Assembly (NCBI GenBank): GCA_023415545.1 | Contig: JAEZKJ010000168.1 | Coordinates: 1-12,253, forward strand | Reading direction: 5' to 3' | Length of the DNA stretch: 12,253 nt | Source of the DNA: Bacteroidota bacterium | GTDB lineage: Bacteria; Bacteroidota; Bacteroidia; Bacteroidales; Bacteroidaceae | Part shown: positions 7,259-12,253 of the stretch, piece by piece | Layout: every line of letters starts with the position of its first letter | Numbering within the stretch: the stretch's first letter is position 1 | Translations under genes and position numbers: made by a program | Notes under the pieces: generated by a model | Seen by the model: only the letters and a program-made list of their open reading frames with translations | Told to the model about the DNA's origin: nothing | The model's database searches: none

Positions 7259-8173
7259 ATGAAAAATACATTATTTACAACTATAATATCTCTGTTCCTA
7301 TTCTCTTTTTTTTTAAATGCAAATGCTCAGCAATGTGATGAGCAAAATATATGTTTTGGTAATAATTTAAATCCAAAGGAACAGATAAAAGACTCTCGTC
7401 TTTTAGCAAAGAAACTTGCAAATCCTAAAGCTGCAAACTGGCGTGCAAAAGGTGATCAGCATCGTTCATATTATTTTGAAGAGGCAAAAGAAAATATGCC
7501 TTACAGAATTTGTGTTCCTGATAGTTGGGATGGGAAGAAGAAATTGCCTTTAGTATTGTTCCTTCATGGTGGATGGAATGACGAAAACTCATATCTTGAT
7601 CAAAATGACAAACAATTGGTTAAATTGGCTAATAAGCATGGATATCTTTTGGTCTCTCCATTGGGAGGTCATGCAGCTTATGGCAATGAATTGATGTTAC
7701 CGGCAATTTATGGTCAAGATGATGAAATAGCTAAAATTTTGTCGAAAGTTACAGCGGAAAGAAAAGCTGCACAAATAATTAGTGAAAAAGATATTATAAA
7801 TGTCCTCGAAATAGTAATGGCAGAATACCCTATTGATAAAAAAAATGTATTCCTTACTGGACATTCAATGGGAGCTGGAGGTACATGGTATTTAGGAGCT
7901 AAATACCCGAAGTATTGGAATGCCCTTGCTCCTTTATCTGGGCCTTTTGTAACTAAGGAGGGTTATCCATGGGATAATTTGAGAAATATACCAATATTTT
8001 ATACTGAAGGAATAAAGGCTGAATACTCTATAAAAGGTAGTAGAGAATTAAGTGAATGGATGAAAGCTAATAATTTTAATTTCAGATATAAGGAAGTTGA
8101 TGGTGACCATGGTGGAATGGTACCTCTTGTGCTTCCTGATGTTTTTGACTTTTTAGATAGTTGTAGAAAATAA
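7259..8173 (+). CDS. Secreted alpha/beta-hydrolase esterase (CE1 / feruloyl- or acetyl-esterase-like)
   Basis: This is a serine esterase predicted to remove acyl groups from a glycan outside the inner membrane. From ATG 7259 it has 304 residues with a signal peptide ending at NANA (residue 23). The alpha/beta-hydrolase core starts near residue 80 (MPYRICVPDSW). LFLHGG at 100-105 forms the oxyanion-hole region. GHSMG at 201-205 holds the nucleophile Ser203, and DGDHGGM at 281-287 supplies the probable catalytic His284. The usual acidic residue of the HG-x-x-D motif is not evident: the matching stretch reads FYTEGIKAEY, leaving Glu250 or Glu255 as candidates. An in-frame TTG at 7229 is rejected because it would bury the signal peptide. 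It sits first in the enzyme block, 35 bases before the GH29 gene. Esterase fold is firm; acetyl versus feruloyl specificity is not decidable, and a peptidase of the same fold is possible. Confidence 0.85.
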   Translation: MKNTLFTTIISLFLFSFFLNANAQQCDEQNICFGNNLNPKEQIKDSRLLAKKLANPKAANWRAKGDQHRSYYFEEAKENMPYRICVPDSWDGKKKLPLVLFLHGGWNDENSYLDQNDKQLVKLANKHGYLLVSPLGGHAAYGNELMLPAIYGQDDEIAKILSKVTAERKAAQIISEKDIINVLEIVMAEYPIDKKNVFLTGHSMGAGGTWYLGAKYPKYWNALAPLSGPFVTKEGYPWDNLRNIPIFYTEGIKAEYSIKGSRELSEWMKANNFNFRYKEVDGDHGGMVPLVLPDVFDFLDSCRK

Positions 8174-8208
8174 AATACCTTAAGGTTGATATATAAATAA
8201 CATATCAT

Positions 8209-9837
8209 ATGATCTTTTATAAGCTTATACGAAATAGCCTGATAATTACAGCTATCATAAATTGCACTTATTCTTCTGCTCAAAACTTTTTAGTTAAGGT
8301 AAATAGTGACAATGAGCCAATTTGTAATGGTAAATATGTTCAAACAGCCGAAAGTCTGTCTGACTATAAATGCCCAGAATGGTTTCGAGATGCAAAGTTT
8401 GGCATATGGGCTCATTGGGGGCCACAATGCCAAGCAGAGGATGGCGATTGGTATGCACGAGAAATGTATATTGAAGGAAATGAGAAATATAAATATCAGA
8501 TAGATGCAATGGGACATCCATCTGAATTTGGATTCAAAGATTGGATACCTCTATGGCGTGCTGACAAGTGGAATCCTGAGAAACTTTTTGATCTTTATAA
8601 AAAGGCTGGTGCTAAGTATTTCTTTGCCATGGCCAATCATCACGATAACTTCGATATGTATGATAGTAAGTATCAGCCATGGAATTCCGTAAATATGGGC
8701 CCCAAGAGGGATATTATAGGTACATGGGCTGCTATTTGCAAGCGTGAGGGAGTTCCTTTGGGAGTAAGTGTTCATGCTTCTCATGCATGGTGCTGGATGG
8801 AAGTATCACGTGGTGCGGATAAAAATGGAGCATTGAATGGTGTGAAATATGATGGATGGCTTACTAAGAAGGATGGAAAAGGTAAATGGTGGGAAGGTTA
8901 TGATATTCAGGATCTTTATGAACAGAGACATCCACTGAGCAAAAACAATAGAGAGTGGGATTGGGATGTGGATAAGGTCACTACCCCTGATCAAGCATAT
9001 TGTGATAAGTTTTATAATCGTACTATAGATCTAATAAATAGATATAATCCATCATTAATATATTTTGATGATACATTCCTTCCTCTTTATCCTATTTCTG
9101 ATGCAGGCCTTGCTATTGCTGCACATATGTATAACAAAAGCATGAAGGAGAATAATGGTAAAAACGAAGCTGTTGTCTTTGGAAAAGTGCTTAATGAAGA
9201 GCAAAAAAAGATGGTAGTATGGGATGTTGAACGTGGTGCACCTGACGAGATACAGGAGCTTCCTTGGCAAACATGTACATGCATAGGAGAATGGCATTAT
9301 AATAAACATATTTATTTTAATGAAAGATATAAGAAACCTGAAGATGTGATTCGTATGCTAGTGGATGTTGTTTCCAAAAATGGTAACTTGCTTCTTAATA
9401 TCCCTTTGAAAGGTAATGGCTCTATTGATCCTAGTGAAGAGAAAATCTTGAAAGAAATTGCCAAATGGATGAAAGTAAACGGAGAGAGTATTTTTTGTAC
9501 TCGTCCTTGGAGAGTGTATGGAGAGGGACCATCGGCGGAGAAAAAAAATCCATTAATGGCACAAGGGTTTAATGAAGGACGAATAAAATGGAGCGAAAAA
9601 GATATTCGTTTTAATAAAAAAGGAAATATGCTTTATGTGACTCTGTTTGGTGTACCTACTCAGGACGTTGTTGTTAAGAATCTCGGTAAGGCAAGTAAGA
9701 ATAAGATAAAGAGTATTCAACTTTTGGGATCGGAAGAAAAGGTGGTATGGAATCAGACTGCAGATGAACTAAGAATTACAGCACCTTTACAAGCTCCATT
9801 TACTGAAGCTAATGTATATAAAGTTTGTTTAAAATAA
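8209..9837 (+). CDS. Secreted GH29 alpha-L-fucosidase family glycoside hydrolase
   Basis: This is a retaining exo-glycosidase expected to release terminal alpha-L-fucose, or a related sugar, from glycan side chains. Its 542 residues begin with a signal peptide cut near SSAQ (residue 24-25). The catalytic (beta/alpha)8 domain shows KFGIWAHWG (63-71), AKYFFAMANHHDNFDMYDSK (135-154) and GPKRDIIGTW (164-173). SLIYFDD follows at 282-288, where Asp287 is the expected nucleophile. Further on are VERG (340-343), whose Glu341 is a possible acid/base, and PWQTCTCIGEWHY (352-364). A C-terminal beta-sandwich follows from about 430. Canonical fucosidases have WFDG at the nucleophile; here it is YFDD, which may mark a subgroup with different fine specificity. 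It lies 14 bases before the GH43 gene, so the two are surely co-transcribed. Family is firm; the substrate is inferred. Confidence 0.92.
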   Translation: MIFYKLIRNSLIITAIINCTYSSAQNFLVKVNSDNEPICNGKYVQTAESLSDYKCPEWFRDAKFGIWAHWGPQCQAEDGDWYAREMYIEGNEKYKYQIDAMGHPSEFGFKDWIPLWRADKWNPEKLFDLYKKAGAKYFFAMANHHDNFDMYDSKYQPWNSVNMGPKRDIIGTWAAICKREGVPLGVSVHASHAWCWMEVSRGADKNGALNGVKYDGWLTKKDGKGKWWEGYDIQDLYEQRHPLSKNNREWDWDVDKVTTPDQAYCDKFYNRTIDLINRYNPSLIYFDDTFLPLYPISDAGLAIAAHMYNKSMKENNGKNEAVVFGKVLNEEQKKMVVWDVERGAPDEIQELPWQTCTCIGEWHYNKHIYFNERYKKPEDVIRMLVDVVSKNGNLLLNIPLKGNGSIDPSEEKILKEIAKWMKVNGESIFCTRPWRVYGEGPSAEKKNPLMAQGFNEGRIKWSEKDIRFNKKGNMLYVTLFGVPTQDVVVKNLGKASKNKIKSIQLLGSEEKVVWNQTADELRITAPLQAPFTEANVYKVCLK

Positions 9838-9851
9838 TAAATAATATAATC

Positions 9852-11966
9852 ATGAAAAGAACACTACTTTTATTTATAACACTCTTTTCATTATTTACTG
9901 TTTTTGCAGGTAATTTAGAAAAGGGTATTAGTATGAAGTCATGGAGTGCAGACAATGGCAATGGCACATATACAAATCCACTTTTTTATGATGAGTTCTC
10001 TGACCCTGATATTATACGAGTAGGCAATGATTATTATCTTGCCGGTACTACTATGCATTCTGTTCCTGGATTGGTAATACTCCATTCCACCGATTTGGTC
10101 AACTGGAAACAGATATCATACTGCTTTGATAGGTTCGACGACTCATATCCTGAGTTTAGACTTGATGATGGAAAGGATATTTATGGTCAAGGGATATGGG
10201 CTCCATGTATTAGGTATCATAATGGAAAGTTTTATCTCTTCTCAAATATCAATGGTCATGGTTTACAGGCTTATATAGCCGATAATATAAAGGGCCCTTG
10301 GAAGCATGTAAAAGTGAACGGAAATATTTATGATTTGTCAGTGTTGTTTGATGATGACGGTAAGATATATGCTATACATAAATATGGTGATGTTACTTGT
10401 ACAGAACTCAAGCCTGATTTAAGTGGACCTGTTGAGGGCACCTCTCGTGTAATCATAAAAGAAGGCAATGCAATGGGAGAGGGACATCATATTTATAAAA
10501 TTAATGGAATGTACTATATTATCTCAGCCGATTATTCTCCTATGGGCAGAATGCAGTGTGCTCGTTCAAAGAATATTTATGGACCTTACGAAACAACAGT
10601 GATTTGTGCTCGCGAATCATTTGGATATTCATGGGCATGGACAACAGGCAATGTAGGTCTTGGTGGTATACTCCCTGAGGATGGTTATAAATTTACACAA
10701 AACAAACCTTCACCCGATAAACTTGGTCCTGCGACAATACATCAAGGTGGTATAGTTCAAGCAGTTGATGGCTCTTGGTGGGGTGTGTCGATGCAGGATT
10801 TTAATGGTGTTGGACGTACCACATGCCTTTCGCCTGTTACATGGGTTGATGGCTGGCCATATTTTGGTCTTGAGAAGAACCTAGGTCGTGCTCCTAGAAC
10901 ATGGTTTAAACCAAATAATAGCAATGTTACGCCTCATGCTCCTTATGAAAGATGTGATAATTTTAATAAACAAATATTGAAGCCTATATGGCAATGGAGT
11001 CATAATCCGGTAGATAAGAAGTGGTCTTTAAATAAGAAAAAAGGGGTACTCAGACTTAATAGTATGCCAGCCAACCATCTTCTCCGAGCAAAGAATTCCC
11101 TTACTCAAAGAGCTATTGGACCTGTCTCTACTACAACAGTAACTCTTGATGTTTCTCACCTTAAGAGTGGTGATAATGCAGGAGTTGCAATTCATAATGT
11201 TCCTTATTCATCTCTTGGAGTTGTAAAGAGTAACAAAGGACTCTCTTTACGCTGGTATGATCAAAACAAGAACAAAGAGATTATAAAAAGTATAAATGAA
11301 AACAAAGTGTGGCTTCGTGTTTGGGGTGATTATGATAAAAGTGAAGTATTATATTCATATTCTCTTGATGGTAACGAGTGGGAAAATATTGGCGATACTA
11401 TAATTGTATCATATCAGATGAGGACCTTCCAAGGGGCAAGATTGGCTCTATATTCTTACAATACAGAGAATAAAAATGGAGGATATGCCGATTTCGATGA
11501 TTTTATTGTTGATGAACCTTATGCAGATCGTTCCAATAATATTCCTTTAGGTAAAACAATTGTTATAAGTAATTATGCTAATGGTAAGATAATGTATGCA
11601 ATGCCTCATGGAATGCTTTATGATACTTCTGCAAATTCGAAACAAGCAATGACTGACCAATCAAAATTTACAATAATTGACAAAGGAAATGGAAAGATTA
11701 ATCTCCGCTGTGCTGATGGCAGATATCTATTTATTACAGGCCAGGGCCTTTCTGGCGACGTTCGTCTTACTGATGATGCAAACAAAGCTGAAGATTTTGT
11801 TTGGCAAGATATGCTGAGAGGACAATTTATGCTGCTTTCAATGAAAACAGAGCGTAATCTTTGTATACATCCTACTGATGGAAGTCCTTATTCGGCTGAT
11901 TGTCCGGGTGCTGATGCTAATAGAAAGAATGGTTGTGTATTTACTTGGAGTATAGTTGAAAAATGA
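9852..11966 (+). CDS. Secreted GH43 enzyme (arabinofuranosidase/xylosidase type) with beta-sandwich and beta-trefoil-like tail
   Basis: This is an inverting glycosidase of the five-bladed beta-propeller family, expected to remove arabinofuranosyl or xylosyl units. From ATG 9852 it has 704 residues and a signal peptide (MKRTLLLFITLFSLFTVFAG). The GH43 triad is visible: Asp51 in FSDPDIIR (general base), Asp161 in YDLSVLFDDDGK (pKa modulator) and Glu210 in MGEGHHIYKI (general acid). A beta-sandwich typical of the GH43 xylosidase-like subfamilies follows at about 365-558. The last 145 residues look like a fascin- or ricin-like beta-trefoil (FTIIDKGNGKINLRCADGRY at 606-625, later FVWQDMLRGQFMLLSM), possibly a carbohydrate-binding module. 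An in-frame TTG at 9825 overlaps the preceding gene and would add nine residues before the signal peptide, so it is rejected. Family is firm; sugar specificity and tail function are inferred. Confidence 0.93.
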   Translation: MKRTLLLFITLFSLFTVFAGNLEKGISMKSWSADNGNGTYTNPLFYDEFSDPDIIRVGNDYYLAGTTMHSVPGLVILHSTDLVNWKQISYCFDRFDDSYPEFRLDDGKDIYGQGIWAPCIRYHNGKFYLFSNINGHGLQAYIADNIKGPWKHVKVNGNIYDLSVLFDDDGKIYAIHKYGDVTCTELKPDLSGPVEGTSRVIIKEGNAMGEGHHIYKINGMYYIISADYSPMGRMQCARSKNIYGPYETTVICARESFGYSWAWTTGNVGLGGILPEDGYKFTQNKPSPDKLGPATIHQGGIVQAVDGSWWGVSMQDFNGVGRTTCLSPVTWVDGWPYFGLEKNLGRAPRTWFKPNNSNVTPHAPYERCDNFNKQILKPIWQWSHNPVDKKWSLNKKKGVLRLNSMPANHLLRAKNSLTQRAIGPVSTTTVTLDVSHLKSGDNAGVAIHNVPYSSLGVVKSNKGLSLRWYDQNKNKEIIKSINENKVWLRVWGDYDKSEVLYSYSLDGNEWENIGDTIIVSYQMRTFQGARLALYSYNTENKNGGYADFDDFIVDEPYADRSNNIPLGKTIVISNYANGKIMYAMPHGMLYDTSANSKQAMTDQSKFTIIDKGNGKINLRCADGRYLFITGQGLSGDVRLTDDANKAEDFVWQDMLRGQFMLLSMKTERNLCIHPTDGSPYSADCPGADANRKNGCVFTWSIVEK

Positions 11967-12193
11967 ATTTACAATACTAAACATCTCTTGTAACATAAAT
12001 TATAATCACAACTAATCATTTGTTACTTATACAAACAAAAAATGATAGCTAATTACATATAATAAAATGGTTCTATGTATTTTTATATAGTTAATAGCTT
12101 AAATGACCGATTTATATCATCTCTTTGACAATATATTTACTATTGCTTCTAAATATTTATTTTAATTTTACAAAAAATAAATATTGATTTTTT
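11967..12193 (+). other. Intergenic spacer after GH43, no gene seen
   Basis: This 227-base AT-rich spacer holds only weak signals. ATCATTT and AAATGAT arms lie in roughly 12015-12050. A 7-bp stem, CTATGTA/TATATAG with one G-U pair and a TTTT loop, lies at 12073-12090. TTGACA occurs at 12125-12130, without a convincing partner element downstream. The spacer is much longer than the 14- and 35-base gaps between the enzyme genes, so a separate promoter for the next gene is plausible but not identified. A 20-codon ORF at 12103-12165 has nothing to support it. Confidence 0.4.
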
Positions 12194-12253
12194 ATGAAAA
12201 CACTTTTATTATCAGTTTTTACTATTATCTCTTGCTCTATAACACTTTTAGCA
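12194..12253 (+). CDS. N-terminus of a further secreted protein, truncated by the window end
   Basis: An ATG at 12194 opens a frame that runs to the last base with 20 codons. The sequence MKTLLLSVFTIISCSITLLA is a classic hydrophobic export signal. Cys14 could be a lipobox cysteine (TIISC), or the protein could have an ordinary signal peptide cut beyond the window. It has the same direction as the enzyme genes and is probably another PUL protein, such as a glycosidase or surface binding lipoprotein. Nothing further can be said from 20 residues. Confidence 0.7.
   Translation, partial: MKTLLLSVFTIISCSITLLA

Noticed and set aside
8177..8186. Perfect palindrome ACCTTAAGGT between the esterase and GH29 genes
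   Set aside because: It is only 10 bases with no loop and no extension, as expected by chance in AT-rich DNA.
8306..8692. Plus-strand ORFs of 62-65 codons in another frame within the GH29 gene
   Set aside because: They overlap conserved GH29 motifs in the true frame and have no family features.
12125..12130. TTGACA resembling an E. coli -35 box
   Set aside because: The housekeeping promoter of Bacteroidota is TTTG/TAnnTTTG, and no matching -7 element lies at the right distance.
12103..12165. 20-codon ORF in the spacer after GH43
   Set aside because: It has no ribosome binding site, conserved neighbour or recognisable peptide type to support it.
1..12253. Mobile element, CRISPR, phage, tRNA or defence system
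   Set aside because: I saw no transposase, integrase, direct-repeat array, tRNA-like fold or defence gene. The locus reads as an ordinary PUL with some unexplained non-coding structure.

Overview
The window is a polysaccharide utilization locus (PUL) of a Bacteroidota bacterium, most likely of the order Bacteroidales. The evidence is an adjacent SusC/SusD pair, a FecR-type anti-sigma factor with a DUF4974-like tail, an ECF sigma factor, and secreted glycan-active enzymes. The DNA is AT-rich throughout and ribosome binding sites are weak or absent, both common in this phylum. The species cannot be fixed from the sequence.

Layout. Bases 1-103 are the last 33 codons of what looks like murF (cell-wall ligase), so the locus abuts a housekeeping gene. 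A 213-base spacer with two hairpins separates it from an ECF sigma factor on the minus strand (317-871). A divergent spacer of about 160 bases, with an A-tract and an ECF-like promoter, leads to the plus-strand anti-sigma factor (1035-1955). A 161-base leader, with two hairpins lying inside a small upstream ORF, precedes susC (2117-5485). Then come susD (5501-7120), two overlapping hairpins (7146-7198), a secreted alpha/beta-hydrolase esterase (7259-8173), a GH29 alpha-L-fucosidase-type enzyme (8209-9837), and a GH43 enzyme with a beta-sandwich and a beta-trefoil-like tail (9852-11966). After a 227-base spacer, the signal-peptide start of another secreted protein is cut by the window end (12194-12253).

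How it probably works. SusD binds glycan at the cell surface and SusC imports oligosaccharides through the outer membrane. SusC carries an N-terminal STN domain, so it can report transport to the inner-membrane FecR protein, which then controls the sigma factor. The esterase, GH29 and GH43 enzymes are all exported. They would strip esters, fucose-like residues and arabinose or xylose from a decorated plant-type polysaccharide or its fragments. No endo-acting backbone enzyme is visible, so the window probably holds only the first part of the locus.

The gene families are known. The least explained parts are the leader upstream of susC, the hairpin pair after susD, and the active-site and tail features of the three enzymes. 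I saw no RNA genes, insertion sequences, CRISPR arrays or attachment sites.
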